From assembly GCA_022813625.1 (NCBI GenBank), contig JAKLMB010000026.1, positions 504,194 to 568,193 on the forward strand: DNA of 64,000 bases. Direction: 5' to 3'. The translations under genes were made by a program, and so were the position numbers. The notes beneath the pieces were generated by a model that made no database searches, was not told the origin of the DNA, and saw nothing but the letters and a program-made list of their open reading frames with translations. Shown in pieces: positions 21,833-34,443 of the stretch. How positions within the stretch are numbered: the first letter of the stretch is position 1; the number at the start of each line of letters is the position of its first letter. Origin of the DNA: Aaosphaeria pasadenensis (Eukaryota > Ascomycota > Dothideomycetes > Pleosporales).

Positions 21833-23037
21833 ACACAAATCATGCACCTATAGAACGTAATGGCATAGCGTCGAATCCTCTTCTGTATCATAGTACCTCA
21901 CTTGCGTTTGTCCCATGGCACACCGCAAAGGGATCTAGACAAAGCCTGTAAATAGAAACGAAGCGATAATTGAACCGTGGCAAACGCTCTTACTGCTGGT
22001 CCGATGTTGACAACCATGGCCTGTCCGTACTCGTATGATAGGAATCAACGGTAAGGAGAGACACGGTCGTGTGATCGAAAGTTGGCATCCTTGATAGGGA
22101 GCTCAGAGGAAAAAAGACGTAGCGTAAGTTGCATAACTGCCATAACATGCATTGAGGGCCAGCAAGCACAGGACGTAGGCCAATTGCATGGACCGATTGG
22201 GCCCTCCGAGCTGGGATCAATATTGCATTTCCCAGCAGAGTGGATTGCGCAATATGGAACAAAGTCGTGCTGCGACCCGTCTGGGCAGATTCAATTCGAG
22301 ACGTAGACTGTGCAACGAATGGATTTGCCCGAAGCGGATCGAGCAGGATCTTGTTCGCTGGGTAAATCCGGGAGGTGTGGGGAATACTGATCTGACCTCG
22401 GGATATTCTCATGCAGATAACGGAACGAGAGCCGAAGATCAATCGACAATTGGAGTGTTGCCGTGCAGTTGATTACAAGTGTTGCTACGAGGAGTATTGT
22501 ACGAGGGAGGTTGGGCCAGCTGGCCAGCTGACCAGCGGAAGAGATCGACTGCTCGCATCTCCAGGGTGCGTTATCGCGTAACAATCGAGGGTTCTCTTGT
22601 GTGAACAACTGACGATCAGGAGACGCAATGATGTATGGGAGTATGGGTTCTTGCAATGATGGCAACGGTGTCTGGGGGCGGATTGGATGGGGTAGATTGC
22701 TACAGCAGGGGTTGACTACAAATCCCTAGCATGCTGTAGCGGCCCGTGTGACTCCTGAGAACCTTGAAAGCATTTCCTTTCGTCTCCAGAGGTTCCGCAG
22801 TTGGGATGTCGGTCATTGCTTGAAGCGGAAAGTAGGAGAGAGTAGAGAGAGTAGAGAGAGTACATAGGTGGGAGGGGAAGCGGGAGGAGGTTTACCTACA
22901 ATGGTGAAAAGCGGGGATGCAGTTGGGCGGGGGTGTCGATTTCTTGCTTATGTGTTCTGTCTGGCGCAGCGTGATTGGCTTATGGGCTACACATAGAGAC
23001 AGGGAGAGGAGAGCGGGCATGTCATTATTGGGGAAGT

Positions 23038-23038
<1 letters not shown>

Positions 23039-23070
<32 letters not shown>
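23039..23070. repeat. (CA)16 microsatellite
   Basis: Uninterrupted 32-bp CA run. Confidence 0.97.
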
Positions 23071-23075
<5 letters not shown>

Positions 23076-24629
23076 AACACATGCACACATACAGTAGGAG
23101 AAGGGACAGGATTGGTTGTCGGGGTCGGGCGGGGACTATGAATAGCGCCGGAGATTTAACGAGGAGGAAGCTCAAAGATAATGATATGGTGGTGATGATT
23201 ATTATTGTTCAATTTCCTGAAGCACCGACGTGTCTGATTCCGTTCCAGCGATTTCACACTCAAGATTGATTCTTGTCGATGCCCGAGAAGCGCCGATGCA
23301 GCTGTCGTTTGCTATGTTGCGGTGTGCGGCGTGCGGCGTGCGGGTGAGCAGTGTGTCTGTTTGTCTGTTGTATTACTCCGTACTCCGTACCTGGGATATG
23401 CGCATGAATGCATAACACAAGGCAGCCGTTGCACTTCCGCGTCGGTGGACAGCATGATGCCGCACGTCGTGACTGTGTGTCCTGAGTGTAGCAGATGCTG
23501 CAATGAGCACTGCGAGCGCTCGGGGGAACTCTGAGTGGACCTGGAGATTGGCGCATCGGCGCATCGGGGGGCTCGTTGATCATGGATGCATTATCATTAT
23601 TGAACAGCAAGACCGGAAGCGGACATGAGACCGAGCAAGGGGTGCACGCCGAGCACCTACAACGGGCAAAACGGGGGAAAGCGACGGGCTTTGAACAGTG
23701 ATGATCACCGCGAGGGACCAGTCAGACGGACCTTGGAAGAGGAGCGAGTGGAGAGGTTCTTCAAAGTCGGACTCACATCACATTCCCTTCTAGAAGGTTT
23801 CGCTCGCTAATGCTACTAATGCTGCGCGCGCCAATGACGAAGTCACGACGCTCGGAGACATACGATGGACGATGGGGGAGAGCGAGCGACTTTGCATTCC
23901 TGACATGTTCACTATGTACGAGTGTTATTAGTTACACCGTACGGGGTGGTTGTTGGTGATGAGTGCCAATGTGGTAACTGTGGTCCTGGAGACAGACCAG
24001 AAACACTACGGAACCGACAGAGAGGTAGAGACGGAGAAGGACGGCGTAGGATCCTGGGATGCAATGAACCATGGGCCGAGTTGGAGTTGTGTACGGTGTA
24101 TTATTGTTCTCATCACCATCATTATTATTGTTGTGTATTATCAGCTTCTGTGTGATAATCCTACTCGTCCAGGGTCCCAAGATTGTGACGGGAATCACGA
24201 ATTAAGGCCCGACTGTGCACGTTGGGGACAGGGCGTGCAGGGGAACAGGGGGAAGGGCAAATGTCTAAACTGCTTTGATCGCATTCGCGACAATGGCTTT
24301 TCCAGGCTGGGAATGCGGAAGAACGCGACCGTCTTCCGCTCACATCATGGTTAGTTCTTGTACGAGTATCATCTACGAGTATCAGTGGTTCTGTACGCCG
24401 TATGGGAGGAGTTGCGGTGTATCTACACAGTAGAAGGTCAGGTCGGTTGGAAAGGTGCAGATAGAGAAGTGGATGCAAACAGAAGCTGGTTTCAAGATGG
24501 AGGACGACCCATGCGCATTTTGAGGTTCGGTATGCTGGGACGCCGCACGCTGGGACGATGTTCACTCAGCAGACGCCGTCGCCCGACTACGGACCAAGCG
24601 CTGCAGTAGGTACGGAGTACAGGTAGCAT

Positions 24630-24630
<1 letters not shown>

Positions 24631-24660
<30 letters not shown>
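24631..24660. repeat. (CAG)10 microsatellite, non-coding
   Basis: Ten perfect CAG units in gene-free DNA. Confidence 0.97.
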
Positions 24661-24666
<6 letters not shown>

Positions 24667-25067
24667 GATAAAGTCGAGAGGGACAGTGAGCAGTGAGGAG
24701 GGAACTGGAACTGGACCTGAAATTGGGTGTAGACTACTGGGAGAGGTTGAGGACAAGTGGGGAAGTGCGGGCGGGCCAAGGGGGAGGATGAGATGAGGTT
24801 GAGGTTGAGGTTGAATTCTTTCAGAAGATTGACTACGGAGTGGAGTGGTGACTTGTTGCGTATGGAGTAAGTCGTAGAGAATGTGTTCTGGATGAGGCGA
24901 CAAAGAATTACTGAAAGGGTTGATAGTTGTTTGCTGTTGATAAGTCGTGCTACTATGCCTCGCAGTTTCGACTCGTACTGTGTGGGACAAGGAGGGTACA
25001 AGGGCCATACAAGACTATGCAGTGAGTGAGTGAGTGGGTGAGTGATGAGTGAGTGAGTGAGTGAGTA

Positions 25068-25144
<77 letters not shown>

Positions 25145-25244
25145 NNNNNNNNNNNNNNNNNNNNNNNNNNNNNNNNNNNNNNNNNNNNNNNNNNNNNNNN
25201 NNNNNNNNNNNNNNNNNNNNNNNNNNNNNNNNNNNNNNNNNNNN

Positions 25245-25320
<76 letters not shown>
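25068..25320. repeat. (CCCATA)n hexanucleotide satellite with assembly gap
   Basis: Perfect CCCATA units flank a block of exactly 100 N (25145-25244), the usual placeholder for a gap of unknown size, so the true array length is unknown. A TGAG tetranucleotide run (about 25019-25065) abuts it on the left. Confidence 0.95.
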
Positions 25321-25321
<1 letters not shown>

Positions 25322-25465
25322 AGTGTAGAGAGGAGACTAGTGACACGGTCCACCCACCCAGTCAGAAGTGACAAAGACAAAAAGGGTCGACTAGGGCTAA
25401 AAGGGGTTTAACCCCTGCAATCAAAGAATGGTCCTGCATCGGTCTAGGCAATCCGTCCAGGGTAA

Positions 25466-25513
25466 GATGGGGATGGGGATGGGGATGGAGATGGGGATGG
25501 GGATGGGATGGAG
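25466..25513. repeat. (GGGGAT)n short array
   Basis: About seven GGGGAT/GGAGAT units. Confidence 0.9.
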
Positions 25514-25939
25514 CATGCATCCATGAGGTACAACTTACAAGACAAACGCCGAGTGGACCAGGACAAGACCAGACCTGCAACAGACAAACAGACAGACGGT
25601 CAGAAGTCCCAAATGATCGAGATTTGATTATTCGGTGTAACGAGGTAGTGTTGAGTTGTTGTTCGTATGTACGGAGTACTGTCAAAGGAATGGTGGTGGT
25701 GGTGTTGTTGAGTCGAAAGGTGTTGATGGTGGGGTGGTGGATCCATTCGAACGAACGAACGAACGATGATGTGGATCATGGAAGACTGCATGGAATGGAT
25801 TCAATGGATGGATGGATTCAATCATAATGGAAAGGGAAAGGGAAAAAAGAGACAAGTCTTGCCTGCGTGAGATGTGCGGTTCCTTGTACACAAAGGGATT
25901 AGAACGTACAGCAGGGTCGCACGGGGAAAAAAGTTGAAA

Positions 25940-25954
25940 GGGGGGGGGGGGGGG
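25940..25954. repeat. G15 homopolymer
   Basis: Fifteen consecutive G; the length may be unreliable in the assembly. Confidence 0.9.
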
Positions 25955-27974
25955 TGGGCATGTCATGGATCAGATGTCGGTGGACGTAGGTGGATGGGAT
26001 CATATCATTGGGATGGCTGTGGATGTGGTGGATGATGGCTGTGGATGTACTGTGTAGTGGATGCTTGTGGCATGTCTAGCGCATCCATTCGCCTTCTGGA
26101 AGGTCTGGAGAGTCTGAAGAGTCCCAGTTCGCACCCAATGATTCCCCTCGTCTTACCACTGTCTTACCCAGCCCTTTCAACAGCCTTGACCAGCCTTAAC
26201 CCAGCCTTGATCAAGCCTTTGAACCCGAGCCCTTGCAATGAACCTTGACAGGGGGAGGACCTATGTGTCTATGTGTGTATGCGTGATTAGGTGGAGAGGT
26301 GGAGGAGGACAAGTGCAGCAATTAGCTACACAGTACACACAGTGGAGTATCGACTACCTACTCCTCCGTGCAGTTTGTCTGTTTGCTATCCGTCTTGCTT
26401 GTTCTTGCTGTGTAACAACATCCTACCTCTAGGCTCATCTCTGTACCTTTGGTACCTATTAACTATTTGCCTACACATGGAGTCTGGAGAGAGAAACTGA
26501 AGGAGGCATTTGAGATAAAGTCAACCACTTCGTACTATCAACTTCATAACTTCTAGACTCTCTTTCTGTTTCATCAGTTCCTCACTCGCCTCACTCACCT
26601 CACTCACCTCATCCACCTCATCCACCTCATCCACCTCGTTCACTCTGCCTCGTTCCTTCCCTAATTACTGCCTACCTTACGGGGTCTCTGGGTAGTAGGT
26701 AGTGGTAGGTACATAACTACATAGTTCGTTCCTTCCCTCATCGTTCGTATCTCATAACTTTCCTATTCCTCCGCCGCTCCGCTCCGACCTCCTCTTCCTC
26801 TTCCTCTTCCTCTTCCACTCTCTTTCCTCTCACTCTTCCTCTTCTCTCTCTTCTCTTCTCTTCTCTTCCCTCTCCATCTCCATCCCTCATCCTTCGTCTC
26901 CTTCATTACTCTCTTTCTCCACACAAACGCCACCACCACCACCACAAAAAGCAACCATAACAAATAGACGACAAACGACAACACCAAAAACACCAACAAA
27001 AACATCGCCAATATCTCCCATTGTACACGGACTACCACCCATCCATTGTACTTAACACGCCGCGCTGCGCAACCTCTGACCCCTTCCTCCGCGCCTCAAT
27101 GCTGCTCGTCGCGCAGCATTCTCTGTGTGCGCTTTGCCTGCGACACTGACACTGACACTGACCCTACCCCATCCCATCCCATCGGACCCATTCCCATCCC
27201 ATCCCATCTACCCCTGCGTCGTTCGCAATAGCTCTTCTGCAGCCTCCCCCTTCGTGACCGCATCCCGCTTCCTGTACCCTCTCTTCTGTACTCCGTACAC
27301 CCTCTGCCGACTCTTCTCCTCGAGTCGATCCATCATCCCCATCACGCAAGCTTCACAACACCTCCCGACTTTCCATTAGGAGATCCATTCAATCTCTGCA
27401 ACGGCGCGCCCTCCAAGCTCGCCATCTGACTAGCACTCTCTCGCCGTTGATCTCCGACGGCTCGACCTTTGCACTCTACCTTCCCTTTTGCGCGATCGCA
27501 CCGGGTCGCCGCCGCTACCACTTCCACTACCACTACCACTACTACCACCACTACCACATCTCGTAGCTCAAACACCCCGCCCGCCCTCTACGGTCTAAAT
27601 CTCCAACGACTGCATCGCTGTCCCTCTCTGCTTCTCTCCTCATCTTCTTCGACTGCCTTCGTCTCGCTGAGTGACACTAAGCATCCACTAGGGATCTCGG
27701 GGACGAGCTCTACGTCGTCGTTTCACCTCAGATCTCAGATCAACGGGCGTGCTCCCGTTCCAATCTCCCGTCCGCGCCGACCGCCGTTGGCCAAGTTCAA
27801 CTTCACCTCTTCGCGCCTTCCTCGACCCTTCTCGCCGCTTGCTACCGTCGATTGATACCTGACTGCACACTCGCCCGCTTTGCGACAACTCTACGCAACC
27901 TCCCGATCTCGCGGGAGGCTCCACAAAACGCCGGAGACCAGAGCCTTCTGGTCGCCGTAGCAAGCGTGGAGAGG

Positions 27975-30900
27975 ATGGAACATGGCGCGTGCAATGTCAT
28001 CTACATTGACCGTCGTGCGAATGACGAGCATGTACGGAGAGAGTCCCTCTCCCATTCAGTAGCTGCGAGGACAAGCACGGGAAGCGTCACACCCAGCTAC
28101 TTCACCATCGGGAAATCCTATCCTTTCGAAGTCAATGCTAACGTGGAATCCATCTTGTCCACATTCAATGAAGGTATGCTCAAGCGCCACTCCTTGCGCG
28201 CGTCTCCCAGAACCAACTAACCATTGACTCTACGCAGTGCACATCGTTGGATCCGGCCGCGCCTGTCTGGAAAAGTTGAGCCAACTTTCCGAAACGAATG
28301 ACAATATCCCAACCCTTGCATTGATCGATATACCTTACGATGAGGAGCGGCGCCTCAAACGTCTATCCCGCGAGCCGCGCAGTCCATCGCCCACGTCGAC
28401 ACGGATCCCGAGGCCCGACACGGTAGAATTGGACGACATATATGGCATGCACCTCCTCACCCACATTTCGTCCGAGATACAATCGCAGAACCTACCGAAA
28501 CTCGTTATACCCATCGTAATATTAAGCGGACTGGATCGCGAATGGCAATCAAATGCGCTTCCCTCACCTAGCCTACACGGTTCCCAAGTTCTCACCGACA
28601 CCGTGCGCCTCGTGCGCTACCTCGATGCCGGCGCCGTCGACGTTCTCGCCAGTCCGTTGACCAAGGATAAGGTCCATGGCCTGGCAGTACATGCGTATCG
28701 CGTCCACAAGGAGGTTTCTCGCGAGGAGGCGAATTTTATGACGACCAAAAAGAACCGGAAGCTGTCGTGGGTCGGTGTCAGCGACACGAAACCATATGCC
28801 TATCTTCGCGAGGCCATGGTGTCCAGTCTTATGAATGGCATCTGCAATCCCGAGTCGGCCGGCGACTGTCTCGACGCTTCCGACCTCTATGTTGTGCAAG
28901 AAAGTAAAGAGAGGGTGGCAGAAGCCATCGGATCGTGGAGCTTTTCCGCGCATGACTTCACCGATGATGAACTGTTGTACGGGTGTCTGTTGATGCTGAA
29001 GCACGCTCTTTCCATGCCCGAATTGGAGCAATGGGCTATTCCAGACGGTAAGATGGTGGCTCGCGACCCGTTTCGAAATGTCTGCTAACGTCTGCTCTTC
29101 CAGTTGATCTGATCGTTTTTCTCATTGCCAGCCGTACGGCCTACAATGACTTCGTTCTCTATCACAATTTCCGCCACGTAACCGACGTTCTCCAAGCGCT
29201 CTTCCACTTTCTCGTCCAAATCGGCACATTGCCACCTTACCCTTCCACCAGTGCGCAGTCCCATGGCATTCCGGATTCCCCGATCGCGCAACTGCTCAAA
29301 CCTTTCGACGCTTTGACTCTTCTTATATCTGCAATCGGACATGATGTGGGCCACCCTGGCGTTAACAACGCCTTCCTTGTTGCGCTCAACGCGCCACTTG
29401 CCCAACTTTACAACGATCGCTCCGTTCTCGAATCCTTCCATTGTGCTGCATATTCGCAGATACTACGCCGATACTGGCCACAGGCATTTGCCGATTCTTC
29501 GATGCGGAAGCTCATGATCAATAACATTCTTGCCACCGACATGGGTTTGCATTTCAAATATATGAGCGATCTGGGCAACTTGCAGGAGAAGCTCGGCCAC
29601 GACAAAGGCATTACTGACAGTTGGAGTGCGAAGATTAGAGAAGAACAGAAAGATCTAGTTTGTGGGCTTCTCATCAAGTGTGCTGATATTAGCAATGTCG
29701 TAAGTTATCCCGCGTTCTCCAGAGTGCCATGTGTATTGACGATAGTAGGCACGCAAGTTTGATGTCGCCGCCCGATGGGCCAACATTCTTACAGACGAAT
29801 TCAGCAACCAGGGCGTGATGGAAACCGAATTACAGATCGCCTCCTGCCTTTTCGGAGGACCACCGGTGCGAGACGATCTGATCAAGCTCGGCGAATCCCA
29901 GATAGGATTCATGAACATTTTCGCCAGACCACTCTTCGAGGCCGTCGCTGACATCCTACCCGCTATGCATTACGCTGTCGACGAGATCTCTCTCAACAAG
30001 GCTACCTGGGAAATGAAGATGGACGCAGAGAAAGACAGACGGAAAAAGAAGAATCCCAGACTTGCACTGGGCCTATTCCCGTCCACTTTCTCTACCGATC
30101 CAACACCAAGTCCACATTCAGGACCGCCCCTCAAGCCACTCCCGGATTTGCCAGTTACTGTGTTGTCTCCGCCCGCTCGATCGATTCCAGGCCCTACCGT
30201 GATTACCGGCGCTGAAGACCTTGGTCGTCGAGGTTCCGGTGGCTCTTTCCATGGCGCATTATCAACCTCTCGAAGGTCTTCACTGGCTGTTGAGAATAAA
30301 GGCTCAAGGCGGTCATCTACTGTAGGGATGCCTGGAGCACTTTCACCTTCATTGCAAGAGAATCAGAGTCAGTCTAGAAGAGGTAGTGGTGATGCTAGCT
30401 TGACAGCGATACTGGTGACACAGACTCACAACTCTTCAGATCGCTTAACGAAGGATGCAAGTCCAAGTCCTCCCGGCCGTTCAGCGTCTCCTTCACGGCG
30501 TAAGGATACGCTCACCAATTCCTCGCCCAACAAGTTTCCAAACATGATCCCAAGCGAGGCGTCCAGGGAAAGCCCAAGACCTTTAACGGCCCCGTCAACG
30601 GCTCCCCGCAGCCAGGGTAAGAAACCGATCCCAACGTATCCTTCGCTCGATCCTACGGCCCACCGTGTTTCGCAGCCTTCTACCATCAGTCCTGACCTCA
30701 ACCTAGCGTCCGAACTGTTCCCCATGCCACACCACCCATCTTCACAAAGTCACTCAGAAGTCGACCTTTCACACCCGATGAACGGGAACCTCGACGGTTC
30801 GAAGGGTCAGCCTTGGGACGCTACTAAACTAAGCGGCGACAGCAACATGTCAAGATCAGACGTTTCACGCGACGCCGGCCGGAAAAGTGAGTGGTGGCGA

Positions 30901-31197
30901 CAAATGAGCTCCCGTCGACGAACACGAGAAGTGAGAAATGGCGACGCTGACGCTCGCGGTCAGCAGAAGGAGACGACACCAGAGCCGGTCACCTGTAGTT
31001 CAGCATCAGGCGCACCCTCGCCGACGTCTCCCGGCTCAGGACGCAACAGCCGCACTGACAAGCTGAAAAGCTTTTTCAAGCGCAAGCCGCGGAACAGTAG
31101 CGATCACGAGAAACAACTTTCATCCTTCGGAAGTTCTTCACAACTACGCACACCCCCAACCAGCGATCCGGGTCGTTCGGTCAACAGCGACGATTGA
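27975..31197 (+). CDS. pde2: High-affinity 3',5'-cyclic-nucleotide phosphodiesterase (Pde2/PdeH type) with pseudo-receiver N-terminus
   Basis: Four exons (27975-28173, 28238-29047, 29104-29699, 29749-31197; introns 64, 56 and 49 nt) give 1017 residues. It hydrolyses cAMP and so sets PKA signalling. The class I PDE catalytic domain spans roughly 335-650: YHNFRHVTDV (His357, His361), the metal signature GHDVGHPGVNN (His416, Asp417, His420), ATDMGLHF, KCADISN (Asp531) and ESQIGFMNIFARPLF. Before it, residues 5-240 resemble a response-regulator receiver domain (IDRR; LALIDIP with Asp97; IVILSGL with Ser163; YLDAGAVDVLASPL), but Ser205 replaces the usual Lys, suggesting a degenerate receiver. The C-terminal ~370 residues are Ser/Pro/Arg-rich and probably disordered, with many possible phosphosites. 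ATG at 27975 is the first in frame after a CT-rich leader. Confidence 0.95.
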
Positions 31198-32150
31198 ACA
31201 TATTCCAGCATCTACATTCACCTCCCACGAACGATTTCTCACGCCGTAAGGCGACTACCTTTCTCCTTCATTGGACGTGCGTTGCATACTCAAAGCGCCG
31301 CCAATTTCTATCACTATCAACATTCCTTGCCCATGGTTTCTTTCTCATAACAAATTTTCCAGGACATGGATCGATCTCCTATCCACGCACGACCTAATGG
31401 ACGGCATGAATCCTCCAAACGATGTAATTTCTCTTTATTCCGGGGTTAGAGCACCCGGTTCAAATGCCTGCGGGTGTTTTCTTCCGGCAGTCGCTCGCCA
31501 AAAATCTCTTTCGCTCAGTCTTGATCTTGTTGCATTTTATTCCACCGGAGCATCACAGGGGGCTCGGTCGACGTTATTCGATATCCTTACGCTTCAACAT
31601 CGTTTTAGTCTTTAGTAGTAGACGTGATTCTACCGGAACAGAGAGTAGAACGCGCCCTAGCATAGTACCATGGGTAGGATGCATTCTTTGGAGGGTACCT
31701 CAGTCGATTTAGGTGTGGCATCTCTTTTTTTTTTTCTTTTTTTCTACCACGTTCTCCAAAAAACGTTGCGCAAGGCGGCGCATTCTATATTGTACTATTT
31801 TGTATCGGCGTGTAGCCGAAGCCTTTCTACAGAGCGAGGGAAGGAGGGGTGCTCGCCATGCAGAAAAGTCGTTGCAGAAGTTTTCTCAAAAGTGCGGGTT
31901 GAGGGAAATAGCACAACGTGCGTGCTTTGCGCGAAACGAATCGACATCATGAATGTATCTCCAACATCATTACATACAAAACTCCGCTTACTTCCAAAAC
32001 AATGCATATGATATATACTTATCCAGTCTCTAGAATCGTTCGTGGTTTGATCTCTACTGTCTCAAGATGCTGCTTGCTCATTTGCATAAAGCGATGATTA
32101 AGATTATACATGCACACCAGGTCAGTCTATGGATCTATTGACACTGGCCG
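31198..32150. other. Convergent 3' intergenic region
   Basis: 953 bp with T-runs (around 31728-31743) and no supported gene. Probably 3' UTRs of the phosphodiesterase and the sirtuin. Confidence 0.6.
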
Positions 32151-33596
32151 CTATTTTTGCATATCCTCCATGATCTTCACGACCTGCGGCAACACCTTAT
32201 CGGCGTTCTCGCCAGCCCTGACTGCGTCCCTACCAGTATTCGTTTCTGGCACATCAGCAAAGAATGTATCCTCCCCTCTGACACCACCGATATTGAGTAT
32301 CGCGATGGGCAGACCCTGCTCCTTCGCCCTCTTCACGAGCCTCCAAGCCGAGTACGTCGCGAGCGAGCTCCCCACGACCAGCATTCGACTCGCCGTGTCG
32401 ACTGCCTGCTCGGCCGCCAACTTGACACCGGCAGCGATGGACTCGCCAAACATGACGACAGCAGGTTTGAGGATCCCGCCTGTCGACCCGGTCGCCCAAG
32501 CCCCGTCATCATCCACCTTGACAACTTCCCTCCTCCCAGCACCAGCACCACTACCCACTCCCCCTCCTCCACTTCCCCCCCTCCCAGCAGTCGCGGCGGC
32601 CAAGCACACAGGACAAGCCGGATACCTGAACGTCCCGTACGGCGCGCCGGGGACGTCGACGTCGCCGTCGGGATTCGTCCTCATCCCCTTCCTCCGCCTC
32701 TCGTCCGGGTTCTCCGTGTCCAGCGCGCCGCTCGCCAGCATCTCCTCCAGGAACGTTGACCACGCGGGGTTCAGGCGGGCGAGGTCGGACTGGAAGTCGA
32801 GCCGCGGGTAGGACGACCCGCAGGACAGGCAGACGAGGGCGCGGAGGTAGCCGTGCAGTTCGAGCGTCTGGAGGGACGGGTGCGCGAGAGGGTGGAAGGA
32901 ATCTACGTCTGATGATAATCAGGTCGAAATGTCAGTTCAGGTCTGGTCAGGTCAAATCAAAGCAAGCAATGTTTTTCTCTTTTGACTTTTGTCTCATGGG
33001 GGGTGGAGTATTGTGTGTAGGGACATGACATGGGAGGGGGGATTCGAGATCAAGAATTCGGAGCGAAGGTACATACTCTGCGTGATACAGCTGCCCACGA
33101 CGCCCAGCTCGCCCAGCCTCCCGACGGCAGCGTGCGAGACGTTGGGCCTCGCGCGGTTCAGGTTCGTCCAACCCAGGAAGCTCCTCGCCCAGTACCGCTT
33201 GCGCGCCTCGTGGCTGGCGCAGAACTCGTTGAAGTAGATGGGCTTGTACGTCTTGTTCAGCGTGTAGGTGCCGTTGGTGCCGCGGTAGTCGGCCAGCCCC
33301 GAGGACACGGATATCCCTGCGCCGGTGAGGATCAGGGTGCGGTTTTGCGTGTCGAAGGGTTGTGGGATGTTGGTGCTGGTGTTCGTGGTTGCGGAGGCGT
33401 GTCGGTGGTGCTGGAGCGAGTGGTCATGATGATGGTGGAGGTGGCCGCGCCGTATTCGCGTGCTCGCAGGTGCGGAGAGGAAGTCTACGAGTGCTGCGAT
33501 TGCGCCCGAGGCCGTGGTCGCGCTCGTGGGTATTATGGTCGGCGGAGGGAATGGTTTTGTGTATGGGACGCGGAGGAGTGGTTGTGGCGGGGGCAT
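32151..33596 (-). CDS. Sir2-family NAD-dependent protein deacylase (sirtuin)
   Basis: Two exons (33596-33077, 32908-32151) with a 168-nt intron, longer than most here, give 425 residues. The NAD-binding signature is LTGAGISVSSGLADYRG (residues 90-106), followed by the split ITQNVDSFHPLAHP across the intron. The catalytic His192 is in LELHGYL, and the zinc site is CLSC (200-203) with the partner CPVC. GILKPAVVMFGE and VVGSSLATYSAWRLV complete the Rossmann fold. The pattern TQNVD with a short helical module resembles the SIRT4-like class, often mitochondrial. The N-terminus (MPPPQPLLRVPYTKPFPPP) is not a strong targeting signal by eye. A His-rich insertion (GHLHHHHDHSLQHHRH) at 51-66 and a Gly-rich loop (GRGGSGGGGVGSGAGAGR) between the zinc site and the C-terminal half are lineage-specific. 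Confidence 0.95.
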
Positions 33597-34443
33597 TGTT
33601 GCGGATCTAGTTACGAAACTTGAGGACTCTTTCGATCTTGTGTTGCTACCTCATTGTTATTAGTTTGACTTTGCCAATTGATAATGGTTTTTGATAATCT
33701 AGTGGGCTTCTCTAATTAATGTACGGACAATTGTGGCGAGGAAATTAGAAAGTTCAAGGTGTTGTTGTCTAGAATCTACGAGTAACTGGAGGTGGATGGT
33801 TATGTCATAGATGGATATGGATATGATCAATACATAATAGTTAGGTACATCCACTAAACTGCTTTCTATGGTCCCTGCGGGCGATATATCCACGCTAGCG
33901 TGAACGGGTGTTCCCTTTGGAAATAGGGAAAGATTACTATGGGAGCTTGGCCATCGTATGAGTATGGGACGGTAGAATATAGCGTTGAGACTTCATTTAC
34001 ACGAATGCTCCTCGTTGAGAATGCGCCCAGCTGCTTTGGTAGAGCGATGTAATTAGCCACAGCGGTAACTATCACAGACTCTCCGGATCTAACGCAGTAT
34101 CCGCGCGTCACGCCTCCCCAAAGTATAGCCGACCAGCCTTTGACGCCACCACAGACGGACAAGAAGGCAATCGCGGGATCGCTCCGCGGTAGTGCACGCT
34201 TCAAAGACATTCAGAAAGGAAAACAACAACACAAGGGACACGTAGTTAGAGTTTAGGCTTGTAGAAGGAGAGTACGGCCTCATAGAGAAGACGCTCCAGC
34301 AGGACAATGTACTTTCGGGTTACGTGCAAGACAAGATACGGTTTGTGAACTTTAGACACTACGAGTGGTTGTTGGTTTAGATATTTCATGCAGCACGGAG
34401 TCGCGCAAAGCAACGTTGTCGATATGGCGGCCCGAAATATTCG
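33597..34443. other. Intergenic, no supported gene
   Basis: 847 bp between the sirtuin start and a small plus-strand gene, which read outward from it. Likely promoter for both. Confidence 0.5.

Larger units (their letters stand above)
21833..27974. other. 6.1-kb gene-free region rich in microsatellites
   Basis: No coding region is supported. The long ORFs here are produced by simple repeats or by the N gap. It contains (CA)16, (CAG)10, TGAG and CCCATA arrays, GGGGAT repeats, a G15 run, and a CT-rich stretch at about 26770-26890 that probably lies in the promoter or 5' leader of the phosphodiesterase gene. Five of seven TACGGAGTA 9-mers in the window are here. Confidence 0.6.

Noticed and set aside
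23036..23269. ORFs encoding poly-His-Thr or poly-Cys-Val across (CA)16
   Set aside because: Produced by the dinucleotide run; no flanking coding character.
24492..25411. ORFs of poly Met-Gly, Tyr-Pro or Ile-Pro across the CCCATA array
   Set aside because: They run through the 100-N gap and simple repeat; not real proteins.
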